NCBI GenBank assembly: GCA_002448975.1
Contig: DKBO01000167.1
Span: 8,836-22,632, forward strand
Direction: 5' to 3'
Length of the DNA stretch: 13,797 nucleotides
From: Nitrospiraceae bacterium UBA6898
GTDB lineage: Bacteria > Nitrospirota > Thermodesulfovibrionia > Thermodesulfovibrionales > UBA6898
Made by a program: the position numbers and the translations under genes
Shown: in pieces, positions 1 through 6,979 of the stretch
How the letters are laid out: the number at the start of each line of letters is the position of its first letter
Numbering within the stretch: position 1 is the stretch's first letter
Notes under the pieces: model-generated
Databases searched by the model: none
What the model saw: only the letters and a program-made list of their open reading frames with translations
What the model was told of the DNA's origin: nothing

Positions 1-255
1 GGACAACGGTACGAGCTCTGCCACAGCGTTCATGCCGAGGCAAATGCGATCATACGGGCCTCTGCGGATGAACTCAACGATGCTACCATTTATATTTCGG
101 GGATTGACGGTGAAGGGAGCGAATGCAGTTCAGGACCCTGCATGATGTGCAAAAGAATGATCCTGAATGCCCGCATCGGAAGGGTCGTGTACTCGGATGG
201 AAACGGCGAATATCATGTGATCGATCCCACGGACTGGCTGAAGGAAAGAATCTAG
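1..255 (+). CDS. Deoxycytidylate/cytidine deaminase family protein, 3' part
   Basis: The reading frame is open from the first base to a TAG stop and gives 84 residues, the C-terminal part of a zinc-dependent nucleotide deaminase. A His-Ala-Glu motif (residues 11-13 of the fragment) supplies one zinc ligand and the proton-shuttling glutamate. A Pro-Cys-x2-Cys motif (residues 46-50), followed by a K-R-M-I-L-N-A-R-I-G-R-V-V-Y helix and strand, supplies the other two ligands. This layout matches dCMP deaminases (ComEB type), which convert dCMP to dUMP in the cytoplasm for dTTP synthesis. The N-terminus lies outside the window, so the length, start and any allosteric region cannot be judged. A cytidine-deaminase-like or RibD-like relative is possible, but the spacing fits dCMP deaminase best. 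The next gene is convergent. Confidence 0.85.
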   Translation, partial: GQRYELCHSVHAEANAIIRASADELNDATIYISGIDGEGSECSSGPCMMCKRMILNARIGRVVYSDGNGEYHVIDPTDWLKERI

Positions 256-479
256 TTTATTTTTCGGGGACTGCCCCGGGCCCTGACATCACCGTAAGGG
301 CAGGTGCTGAGAAAATCGCCATGATGACACCTTGCAGGAAGGCCGCTGCAGCCCCGCTGATCGTCCTTCAATATTCAACAGGTGGCTTCACGCCCGCAAG
401 AGCGCATGCCGCTCAAGTGATCTTGTCAGGTCATGGAGTTTTCGAAGCGTCCTGCCCGAAAGGCGAAAAACCGGAATTC
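256..479. other. Non-coding gap between convergent genes
   Basis: This 224-base stretch lies between the stop of the deaminase gene and the stop of the helicase gene on the other strand. The overlapping open frames have no credible protein features. It contains a short GC hairpin (CGGGG-ACTG-CCCCG, 265-278) and a small inverted repeat (GAGCG/CGCTC, 400-414). Neither is followed by a T-run on the strand that would need one, so neither is called a terminator. Confidence 0.5.
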
Positions 480-2768
480 TTATATGCCCACCCACCTTTT
501 CAGCAGCCACTTCGCCCCCTGCTTGTCGAGAGGCTGATTGCGGTTGCCGCACTGGGCATCCTGCACGCATGAAGGGCAGCCGCTCTCGCAGGGACATTCC
601 TCAAGGATCTGCAGTGTTGCTTCCAGCCACCCCGGGATGATATCCAGTGCCCTTCGTGTGAGCCCCACACCACCTTCATGGCCGTCATACACAAAAATGG
701 CAGGGAGGTTGAAGTCAGGAAACCCGGTATGGCTCAGTCCGCCGATGTCCCCCCGGTCGCACAGGGCGAAAAGCGGCATGCAGGCGATTGCCGTATGCTC
801 CACCGCATGGAGCGTGCCGCCCAGATCAAAACCGCATCGTTCGATCTCCCGTTCCGTATCACGGTCCAGCACCGTCCAGAGCCCCTCGGTCTCGAAGGTA
901 TGATCGGGAAGTTCTAACGGAGTCGTGGATATCCATTTGCCGTCCGCTACCCGCTTCGTATCGTATCCCATGACCTTCTGGACGATCCTGAGGCGGCCCC
1001 AATGAAAGGCGAGCCCGCCGAACTTTCTCGTTTCGCGCTGTTCGATTATCCGGGTCGTGTCGCTGCTGACCGGCTGCGTATAATAATTAAGGTTCACGGC
1101 CCTGCATATGGCCTTTTTTTTGGGGATGTCGAGCTCTATCACGCGGTACTGTTTTCCCCGATGCAAATACACAGCTCCGGGGAAGGCCTCCCTGAATACC
1201 CGTGCGCCGCTCAACTCTCCGACGACACGTCCGGACTCGCTGACCAGTATGAACCGTTCACCGACCGCCCGTATACCCACATCCTTCTGCGGCATCTTGA
1301 CCGCACTGAACCAAATCCCGCTCTTTTTCCCGGGCAAGAGCAGTCCTTCTGAGACAAGCGACGCAATCACGGAAGCAGCCCGCTGCATATCAAATGACGG
1401 TTCATCGTGACGCAGGTTCAGCTCGGCTGCAGCGCAGAGGAAATGCTTCTTCATGACATATTCATTGAAAGGGTCTATGACTGCCGCCTCATGGCCCTTC
1501 GCAAAGAACTCCGCAGGGTGCCGCATGAAATACTGATCGAGGGCGTCCTGGATGGCAACAAGGATCACGAGGGATTCCGAGTTCTGCCTGCCGACGCGTC
1601 CGGCACGCTGCCAGGTGCTCGACACCGATCCGGGATAACCGCAGAGGATGCAGCAGTCGAGACCGCCGATATCCACGCCGAGTTCAAGGGCACTTGTCGA
1701 GACGACGCCGAGCAGTTCACCGCTGAAGAGCCGTGCCTCGATCTCTCTCCGTTCCTCCGGGAGGAACCCTGCGCGGTAGGGACTGATCTTCTCCCTGAGT
1801 TCAGGTGCATAGTTCAGCGCCCACGCATAAATCAGCTCCGTGATCTTGCGCGCCTTGGTAAAGACAATGGTCCTGTTGCCTGCGCGCATGCTCTGCACGA
1901 AAAGTTTCGTCGCCAGGGTGTAGGGACTTTCGATCGGGCTCATGAAAAAGAAATGCTTCCCCGCAGAGGGAGCGCCGCTCTCCGAGATCACGCTGAAGGG
2001 CAAGCCGATGAGGTCCCCGGCAAGATTTCCGGGATTCGCAATGGTGGCGGATGCTGCAATGAACTGCGGCGAGGAGCCGTAGTGGTCGCATATCCTCCTC
2101 AGCCTCCGCAGCACCTGGGCCACATGAGAGCCGAAGACGCCCCGGTAGGTGTGGATCTCGTCTACGACAATGAATTTGAGACTCCGGAACAGCCCGTCCC
2201 ATTTCTTGTGGAACGGCAGGAAGGCGAGATGAAGCATGTCGGGGTTCGTAAAGATGACATTCGGCAGGTTCTCGCGAATCTCCCGCCGTCTCTCCGCCGG
2301 TGTGTCGCCGTCGTAGACCTCGCCGACCGGGCCGAGACCGAGTGATTCGGACAGCTCGTTCAGGCTCTTCATTTGGTCCTGCTCGAGTCCCTTGAGCGGG
2401 AAAATGAAGAGTGCATGGGTATTTCCGTCTGCAATGCTCGACTCAAGGACCGGGATATTATAGGCAAGGCTCTTGCCGCTTGCGGTCGGTGTCATCAGCA
2501 CAATGTTCTCCCCCTGCCGGATGCGCTCGATAGCGTCAGCCTGGTGGCGGTAGAACCTCCTTATCCCTTTATTCTCAAGGACTTTTCGCAGCCGCTCATC
2601 AAGCTCGAACTCCTGGTACTGCTCGCGCGTAGGCCGGATATGTCTCTTCCCGGCAGTCTGGAGCTGCATCTCCCGGTCATTTTCGAGAAAGTCAAACATG
2701 TCCTGTATCACAATATCTGATTGTAAACCACCCGCATACTTTCGTGCTAATTCCCCCGGTTCCGACAT
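480..2768 (-). CDS. DExH-box helicase with C-terminal Cys-cluster (DUF1998/MrfA-YprA type)
   Basis: The protein has 762 residues and two RecA-like helicase lobes. Motif I is TPTASGKS (93-100), motif II is DEIH (203-206), motif III is SAT (240-242), motif V begins around S357-A360 and runs to G378, and motif VI is QRAGRVGR (387-394). The C-terminal third has the YDGHEGGVGL signature (694-703) and a cysteine cluster at C725, C727, C731, C734 and C740. This is the layout of the DUF1998/YprA family. Its Bacillus subtilis member MrfA is an ATP-dependent 3'-5' DNA helicase with a zinc-binding C-terminal domain and a role in mitomycin C damage repair. A repair role here is inferred from the family. 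The start at 2768 follows GAAGGA (2775-2780, minus strand) by six bases. That site lies inside a perfect palindrome, which is unusual. The gene stands alone and is divergent from the thioredoxin-like gene. Confidence 0.9.
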   Translation of the reverse strand: MSEPGELARKYAGGLQSDIVIQDMFDFLENDREMQLQTAGKRHIRPTREQYQEFELDERLRKVLENKGIRRFYRHQADAIERIRQGENIVLMTPTASGKSLAYNIPVLESSIADGNTHALFIFPLKGLEQDQMKSLNELSESLGLGPVGEVYDGDTPAERRREIRENLPNVIFTNPDMLHLAFLPFHKKWDGLFRSLKFIVVDEIHTYRGVFGSHVAQVLRRLRRICDHYGSSPQFIAASATIANPGNLAGDLIGLPFSVISESGAPSAGKHFFFMSPIESPYTLATKLFVQSMRAGNRTIVFTKARKITELIYAWALNYAPELREKISPYRAGFLPEERREIEARLFSGELLGVVSTSALELGVDIGGLDCCILCGYPGSVSSTWQRAGRVGRQNSESLVILVAIQDALDQYFMRHPAEFFAKGHEAAVIDPFNEYVMKKHFLCAAAELNLRHDEPSFDMQRAASVIASLVSEGLLLPGKKSGIWFSAVKMPQKDVGIRAVGERFILVSESGRVVGELSGARVFREAFPGAVYLHRGKQYRVIELDIPKKKAICRAVNLNYYTQPVSSDTTRIIEQRETRKFGGLAFHWGRLRIVQKVMGYDTKRVADGKWISTTPLELPDHTFETEGLWTVLDRDTEREIERCGFDLGGTLHAVEHTAIACMPLFALCDRGDIGGLSHTGFPDFNLPAIFVYDGHEGGVGLTRRALDIIPGWLEATLQILEECPCESGCPSCVQDAQCGNRNQPLDKQGAKWLLKRWVGI

Positions 2769-2775
2769 TCATATT

Positions 2776-2793
2776 CCTTCATGATCATGAAGG
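2776..2793. promoter_or_regulatory. 18-bp perfect palindrome, possible operator or SD-masking hairpin
   Basis: CCTTCATGATCATGAAGG reads the same on both strands. It sits 8 bases upstream of the helicase start codon and covers almost all of its Shine-Dalgarno sequence (2775-2780, read on the minus strand). It is about 75 bases upstream of the divergent thioredoxin-like gene. As DNA it could be an operator for a dimeric repressor acting on one or both genes. As helicase mRNA it could fold into a 7-bp stem with a GAUC loop that hides the ribosome binding site. Only the symmetry is seen; the function is inferred. Confidence 0.55.
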
Positions 2794-2797
2794 CAAT

Positions 2798-2826
2798 TTC
2801 ATATCGCAACCGCTGTAGCCTATGTT
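2798..2826 (+). promoter_or_regulatory. Candidate sigma70-type promoter for the thioredoxin-like gene
   Basis: TTCATA (2798-2803) and TATGTT (2821-2826) are separated by 17 bases and lie just after the palindrome, upstream of the thioredoxin-like gene. Each box is two bases away from consensus, so this is a weak prediction based on spacing and position only. Confidence 0.3.
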
Positions 2827-2869
2827 AATATTAAGTAATGTCGCAAGAGACATCAGGGAGGTCAATACC

Positions 2870-3325
2870 ATGAAAAAGATGCTGATTCTGTCCATACTGT
2901 TTGCGTTCGTCCTTACCACGTCTGCCTTCGCCGTCGGCGGAGATGTCAAATGGTTCTCCCTGAAGGACGGCATGGCAAAAGCAAAGACCGAGAAGAAGCC
3001 CGTTATCGTGGATTTCTTCTTCGGGGCAGGGTGTCCGCGATGTGAGAAGCTTGAAAAGTTCATCTACAGCGACCCGAAGATCGCCAAGAAGATCAATGAC
3101 GATTTCGTTCCGATCTTTATTGACCTGACGAAACCCATCTCAAAAGAGGAAGAAGACCTCGGCAACAGATACGACTACAAGAACGACTGTCTCATGCTCT
3201 TCCTCGATTACGACATGAACGTCCTGAAAGACCCGTCAGGGAAGAAGATGTGCTTTATCGACCACATCGAGCCCGATATCTTCATCAGTTACCTGGACAC
3301 GATGAAGGCACAGATGAAGAAATAA
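2870..3325 (+). CDS. Exported thioredoxin-fold protein with CPRC site
   Basis: The protein has 151 residues. The start at 2870 is chosen because GGGAGG (2856-2861) lies eight bases upstream and because translation then opens with a classic Sec signal peptide: Met-Lys-Lys, a hydrophobic stretch, and a likely cut after Ala-Phe-Ala at residue 21. The start at 2822 in the same frame would bury the signal. The mature part matches thioredoxin_7/DUF255-like periplasmic proteins: V-D-F-F-F-G-A-G-C-P-R-C with C55 and C58, then a D-F-V-P-I-F-I-D strand. Where the family usually has G-T-P-T with the structural cis-proline, this protein reads N-D-C-L, so C107 occupies the proline position; a fourth cysteine is C128. 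The likely role is a periplasmic thiol-disulfide or metal-handling protein, with unknown partner. It is a single gene, divergent from the helicase. Confidence 0.8.
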   Translation: MKKMLILSILFAFVLTTSAFAVGGDVKWFSLKDGMAKAKTEKKPVIVDFFFGAGCPRCEKLEKFIYSDPKIAKKINDDFVPIFIDLTKPISKEEEDLGNRYDYKNDCLMLFLDYDMNVLKDPSGKKMCFIDHIEPDIFISYLDTMKAQMKK

Positions 3326-3327
3326 GG

Positions 3328-3343
3328 CCGGACTCACATCCGG
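3328..3343 (+). terminator. Weak hairpin after the thioredoxin-like gene
   Basis: CCGGA (3328-3332) pairs with TCCGG (3339-3343) around a six-base loop, starting two bases after the stop codon. The following bases (GGTTATTTA) are only partly T-rich. It could be a poor intrinsic terminator, but the stem is short. Confidence 0.25.
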
Positions 3344-3506
3344 GGTTATTTACGCTCATTACCTCAGTTCTATGCTCATGAATAGACCCCCTAGCACACG
3401 CGCTGTGGGATTCGTAGCGGCGTCATGGTTCAGCCCCGGAAGAATTGTATGTATCGAAACGTTAGAACATCCCCTCAGTGGCACTGCTGTTTTCAGCTGT
3501 GACTTT

Positions 3507-3541
3507 TTGCATTCAGAGATGCCATGTCCTATACTAATGCA
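3507..3541 (+). promoter_or_regulatory. Predicted sigma70-type promoter for the amidohydrolase gene, with flanking inverted arms
   Basis: TTGCAT (3507-3512) and TATACT (3530-3535) are separated by exactly 17 bases, which is close to the sigma70 consensus. The predicted transcript would start near 3542, about 20 bases before the ATG at 3563. TGCATT (3508-3513) and AATGCA (3536-3541) form an inverted repeat that brackets the promoter, so a dimeric regulator could bind there. The gap 3344-3506 before it shows no gene. Confidence 0.5.
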
Positions 3542-3562
3542 TCCCTTTTTTGAGAAATATCC

Positions 3563-4372
3563 ATGAGCGGAATAATCGACTTCCATACCCATGCATTTCC
3601 GGATGCCCTCGCCGAACGGGCTGTGCAGGTCCTCCTCGAGGACGGGCGGAAGATGTACGATGTGAACGCTTACCTGGACGGCAAGGTCGGTTCACTCCTT
3701 TCCTCCATGGACCGCTGCGGGATAGACAAGAGCGTCATCTGCTCCATCGCCACAAAACCGTCCCATTTCGAGCCTATCTTCACATGGTCAAAACAGGTCA
3801 GGTCGGACCGCATCATCCCCTTCCCTTCGCTCCACCCTGAGGCAGAAGATGCTCTGGACCAGGTGCGGCGGATCAGGGCCGAAGGCTTCAAGGGAGTGAA
3901 GTTCCATCCGTACTATCAGGACTTCAGCATGGACGAGGAGCGATTATTTCCTCTCTACCGGCTGCTTGAGCGGGAGGGGTTGATTGTGGTCGTGCATACG
4001 GGCTTTGATCTTGCATTTGAGCGGGTGCGCAGGGCAGATCCGTTAAAGATCATCAGCGTGCTTGACCGGTTTCCGGGACTAAAACTGGTGACTACCCATC
4101 TCGGGTCATGGGAGGACTGGGAAGAGGTCGAAAAACATATCATGGGCAGAAACATCTACATGGAGATATCCTTTTCACTCGACTGCATGGGCCCCGAAAC
4201 AGCCCGCAGAATCATTCTGAATCACCCGAAGGATCACGTTCTCTTCGGGTCCGACTCTCCCTGGGCAGATCAGGATCAGGCAATCAGCCTTTTGAAAAGT
4301 CTGGCTCTCGGTGAAGAACGGGAAAGCCTCATCCTGCGGGAAAATGCACTGAAGCTGCTTGCTGCTGTTTGA
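3563..4372 (+). CDS. Amidohydrolase-2 family TIM-barrel metal-dependent hydrolase
   Basis: The protein has 269 residues and the metal-site motifs of the PF04909-type amidohydrolases in order. There is His-x-His at the end of strand 1 (H8, H10 in I-D-F-H-T-H), a K-F-H-P motif (113-116), a V-V-H-T-G motif with H145, T-H-L-G with H179, and F-G-S-D-S-P-W with the metal-binding or catalytic D231. Family members hydrolyse amides or lactones or act as decarboxylases on a (beta/alpha)8 barrel with a divalent metal. The substrate cannot be told from sequence. No signal peptide is present, so it is cytoplasmic. The ribosome binding site is weak (GAGA at 3552-3555). It has its own predicted promoter, and the next gene is convergent, so it appears to be a single-gene unit. 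The length is normal for the family's short members. Confidence 0.85.
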   Translation: MSGIIDFHTHAFPDALAERAVQVLLEDGRKMYDVNAYLDGKVGSLLSSMDRCGIDKSVICSIATKPSHFEPIFTWSKQVRSDRIIPFPSLHPEAEDALDQVRRIRAEGFKGVKFHPYYQDFSMDEERLFPLYRLLEREGLIVVVHTGFDLAFERVRRADPLKIISVLDRFPGLKLVTTHLGSWEDWEEVEKHIMGRNIYMEISFSLDCMGPETARRIILNHPKDHVLFGSDSPWADQDQAISLLKSLALGEERESLILRENALKLLAAV

Positions 4373-4413
4373 TCAGGGCAACCTGCGGCAGCATAAGTGA
4401 TTCATTCATTCTG

Positions 4414-5007
4414 TTAGAACCGCACAAAAACAAAGGCATTTTTGTCCGGGAATACCTGTGGGTCGCTGCCATACTTCTTCAGAAAATCTACCCACTCCGC
4501 TGATGAGGCGATAAAGAGGTTCTCCTTCATTTCCTCACGCCAGACTGACTGCAGTACGACGCTCTTATTCTTGACAGCATCGTCCAGCCATGACACGTTC
4601 AGCGGGATGATCCTGAGCGTCTTATCTTCAGCAATGACACGGGAAACCGTATGCAGGGGAGTTATATGAAACATCCACCAGAGGCTTATGTCCTGCTGTG
4701 GCTCATCCGCTGTTGTGTCGGCAAAGGTCATGTCCTTTACCTTGAAAAACCTGGCAGACAGCCGGGTAATACACCCCCCGTCCTGAGGGATCATGATCAC
4801 ACCTTCCGAGAAGGTCCAGGGGTTTTCCGTGCCTTCCTTGAAAATGCTCTGCTCAAGCTTCCACTGGCCGTAAAGCTCGGGCATTTCAACGACGGTATCT
4901 GCTGTGTAAAACGGATGAACAGAATGGACAACGCAGCCTGCGAGCATACCTAAACAAAGGAACAGGCAGATCATTACGGGATATGCTGTCTTTGACCACC
5001 ACTCCAT
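4414..5007 (-). CDS. Putative lipoprotein of an uncharacterised family
   Basis: The protein has 197 residues. The start at 5007 is preferred over the in-frame ATG at 5043 because GGAGGT (5014-5019, minus strand) lies six bases upstream. This start also gives a short lipoprotein signal: a hydrophobic stretch from Y9 to L22, then the lipobox L-A-G-C with C25 as the lipidated residue. Valine at +2 suggests the outer membrane. After the signal come H-P-F-Y-T, then E-L-Y-G-Q-W, later F-H-I-T-P-L-H-T-V-S-R-V and L-R-I-I-P-L-N-V-S-W-L. From memory, this pattern recurs in small bacterial lipoproteins of unknown function that share an N-terminal PFYT and a G-x-W motif. No enzyme motif is visible. It is a single gene, convergent with the amidohydrolase gene and divergent from iorA. 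Confidence 0.75.
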   Translation of the reverse strand: MEWWSKTAYPVMICLFLCLGMLAGCVVHSVHPFYTADTVVEMPELYGQWKLEQSIFKEGTENPWTFSEGVIMIPQDGGCITRLSARFFKVKDMTFADTTADEPQQDISLWWMFHITPLHTVSRVIAEDKTLRIIPLNVSWLDDAVKNKSVVLQSVWREEMKENLFIASSAEWVDFLKKYGSDPQVFPDKNAFVFVRF

Positions 5008-5013
5008 GACAGG

Positions 5014-5019
5014 ACCTCC
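5014..5019 (-). promoter_or_regulatory. Ribosome binding site that fixes the lipoprotein start
   Basis: The minus strand reads GGAGGT here, six bases before the ATG at 5007. The alternative ATG at 5043 has no comparable site, so the shorter protein is preferred. Confidence 0.7.
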
Positions 5020-5097
5020 AGAGGACGGATTGATGTCAGGCATCCGTCATAATTGTATCACACTGACTGCGGACCGTTGCCTGGCCTGCAGTACCGA

Positions 5098-5126
5098 TTG
5101 AAAATTACTGCCCGGTATGATAACCT
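5098..5126 (+). promoter_or_regulatory. Weak candidate promoter for iorAB
   Basis: TTGAAA (5098-5103) and TAACCT (5121-5126) are separated by 17 bases. Transcription would start near 5132, between the two possible iorA starts, which supports the start at 5153. The -10 box matches consensus poorly. Confidence 0.3.
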
Positions 5127-5152
5127 ACAACTCTTTATTTTACGGTAACCTC

Positions 5153-6979
5153 ATGAAAAATAAGCATAACATCGGAGACAACGTACTGCTTTCAGGAAAC
5201 GAGGCGATTGCCCGCGGAGCTTTTGAGGCAGGGGTGAAGGTCGCGTCAGCATATCCCGGAACACCCTCTACAGAGATCCTCGAAAATCTCTGTACCTATG
5301 AGGGCGTTTACGCCGAATGGGCGCCGAACGAAAAGGTAGCACTCGAAGTAGCGCTGGGAGCCTCCTTTGCCGGTGCGCGCGCTTTGGCAACCATGAAGCA
5401 TGTAGGGCTGAACGTTGCTGCAGACCCGCTCTTCACTGCTGCCTACACCGGCGTCAAGGGCGGCCTGGTGATTGTGACTGCCGACGATCCTGAAATGCAC
5501 AGTTCCCAGAATGAGCAGGACAACCGCAACTATGCCTATGCGGCAAAGGTTCCCGTGCTTGAGCCATCCGACGCCTCAGAAGCAAAAGAATTCCTCAAGA
5601 TTGCCTTCAGGATCAGCGAAGAGTTCGATACTCCCGTGCTCGTGAGGACCACCACCAGAGTAGCACACGTGAAAGGCATGGTTCGCATTGGTATAACAGA
5701 AAACTCTTCTGCAACGCTCGGCATCGAAAAGATGCCCGAAAAGTTCGTCATGCTCCCTGCCCATGCGCGCAAGCGCAGGGTCGAGCTCGAAAAGCGCATG
5801 GTTCGTCTGCGGGAATTCGCCGAGACCTTCCCGGAAAACCGGGTCGAATGGAGAGACAAACAGAAAGGGTTCGTCACATCGGGTGTCTCCTACCTTTACG
5901 TAAAAGAAGCCTTTCCCGAAGCTTCCGTGCTCAAACTCGGCATGGCATATCCCTTCCCTGACAGGATGATAAAAGACTTTGCATCAAAGGTAAACGACCT
6001 CTTCATCGTCGAGGAGCTTGACCCTTTTATCGAAGCCCATGTCAGGGCGCTCGGGATTGCGTGCCACGGCAAGGACCTGATCCCGGCCATGGGAGAGCTC
6101 AATACGCATATCGTGCGGAGGTCGATCACCGGCGAGGCAGCCGCAGACCTGTTCGCGCCTGTCCTCATACCCCCGCGGCCCCCGAACCTCTGCGCCGGAT
6201 GTCCGCACAGGGGCATATTCCACGCGATAGCGAAACTCAAGGTCTTTGTTGCCGGCGATATCGGCTGCTATACGCTCGCAGCGCTCAAACCCCTTTCGTC
6301 CATGGATTCCTGCGTATGCATGGGAGCGAGCATCGGTACGGCCTTCGGCATGGAAAAGGCTCTGGGCAGGGATGCCCTCGGCAAGATCGTTGCCGTGATC
6401 GGCGACTCTACCTTCATGCACTCGGGCATCACGGGGCTGATAAATGTTGTGTACAACCGCGGCTTCTCAACGGTCATCATCCTTGACAACAGGACAACCG
6501 GAATGACCGGCCACCAGCCGAACCCGTCGACCGGCGTGACGCTGTGCGGCGAAGAAGGAGCCGCCGTCGACATTGAAGCGCTCTGCAGGGCCATCGGCGT
6601 TCAACACGTGATTACCATAGACCCTCACCAGCATGAGAGCGCCGAAAAGATCCTCCGGCAGGAGATCGAACGGCCGGAGCCTTCGGTCATTATCACCAAG
6701 GCTCCCTGTGCACTGCTGCCCGAGATAAGAAAGAAAAAAGACAAGAATCTTTACACGGTACAGGAAAAGACCTGCACCGGGTGCAGATCATGCCTGAAAA
6801 TCGGTTGCCCTGCCATAGAATGGGTACCGCTCACGCCGGAAGAAGCTGAGCAGATGGGCTATAAGAAGACCCAAAAGGGCCATTCCTCTATCAACCCGGT
6901 CATGTGCATCGGTTGCGGCCAGTGCGTTCCGCTCTGCAAATTCAAGGCTATCGTCATTGCGGGAGAGGAAAATGGCTAA
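5153..6979 (+). CDS. iorA: Indolepyruvate:ferredoxin oxidoreductase, alpha subunit
   Basis: The subunit has 608 residues from this start. IorA with IorB oxidatively decarboxylates arylpyruvates (from Trp, Phe, Tyr) to arylacetyl-CoA and CO2 and reduces ferredoxin; in some anaerobes the enzyme runs in reverse for synthesis. N-terminal oxidoreductase-fold motifs are S-A-Y-P-G-T-P-S-T-E (32-41) and E-W-A-P-N-E-K (55-61). C-A-G-C-P-H-R-G (347-354) leads into the thiamine-pyrophosphate domain with G-D-S (417-419) and D-N (445-446). The C-terminus holds two [4Fe-4S] motifs: C541, C544, C547, C552 (C-x2-C-x2-C-x4-C-P) and C585, C588, C591, C595 (C-x2-C-x2-C-x3-C), the second followed by Lys instead of Pro. 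An in-frame ATG at 5117 would add 12 residues that do not look like the family. The stop overlaps the iorB start by 8 nt, so the two are translationally coupled. Confidence 0.95.
   Translation: MKNKHNIGDNVLLSGNEAIARGAFEAGVKVASAYPGTPSTEILENLCTYEGVYAEWAPNEKVALEVALGASFAGARALATMKHVGLNVAADPLFTAAYTGVKGGLVIVTADDPEMHSSQNEQDNRNYAYAAKVPVLEPSDASEAKEFLKIAFRISEEFDTPVLVRTTTRVAHVKGMVRIGITENSSATLGIEKMPEKFVMLPAHARKRRVELEKRMVRLREFAETFPENRVEWRDKQKGFVTSGVSYLYVKEAFPEASVLKLGMAYPFPDRMIKDFASKVNDLFIVEELDPFIEAHVRALGIACHGKDLIPAMGELNTHIVRRSITGEAAADLFAPVLIPPRPPNLCAGCPHRGIFHAIAKLKVFVAGDIGCYTLAALKPLSSMDSCVCMGASIGTAFGMEKALGRDALGKIVAVIGDSTFMHSGITGLINVVYNRGFSTVIILDNRTTGMTGHQPNPSTGVTLCGEEGAAVDIEALCRAIGVQHVITIDPHQHESAEKILRQEIERPEPSVIITKAPCALLPEIRKKKDKNLYTVQEKTCTGCRSCLKIGCPAIEWVPLTPEEAEQMGYKKTQKGHSSINPVMCIGCGQCVPLCKFKAIVIAGEENG

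Noticed and set aside
265..278. GC hairpin as terminator of the deaminase gene
   Set aside because: The T-rich stretch lies before the stem on the + strand, and A-rich sequence follows it on the minus strand, so it lacks a T-run in either direction.
123..572. Open frame of 149 codons on the + strand
   Set aside because: It begins inside the deaminase fragment in another frame and runs into the helicase 3' end; no protein features and no ribosome binding site.
1407..2345. Long open frame of 312 codons on the + strand
   Set aside because: It is antisense to the conserved helicase lobes, shows no family features, and its residues follow from the codon pattern of the helicase on the other strand.
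2822..2869. Upstream ATG for the thioredoxin-like gene
   Set aside because: It would put 16 mostly polar residues before a clear signal peptide, and a strong ribosome binding site serves the ATG at 2870.
5117..5152. Upstream ATG for iorA
   Set aside because: The 12 extra residues do not resemble IorA N-termini and the best promoter candidate would start transcription downstream of it. The choice is not certain, because neither start has a strong ribosome binding site.
6957..6971. TTG start for iorB
   Set aside because: The ATG at 6972 has good Shine-Dalgarno spacing and gives the normal IorB N-terminus right before G-V-G-G-Q-G.
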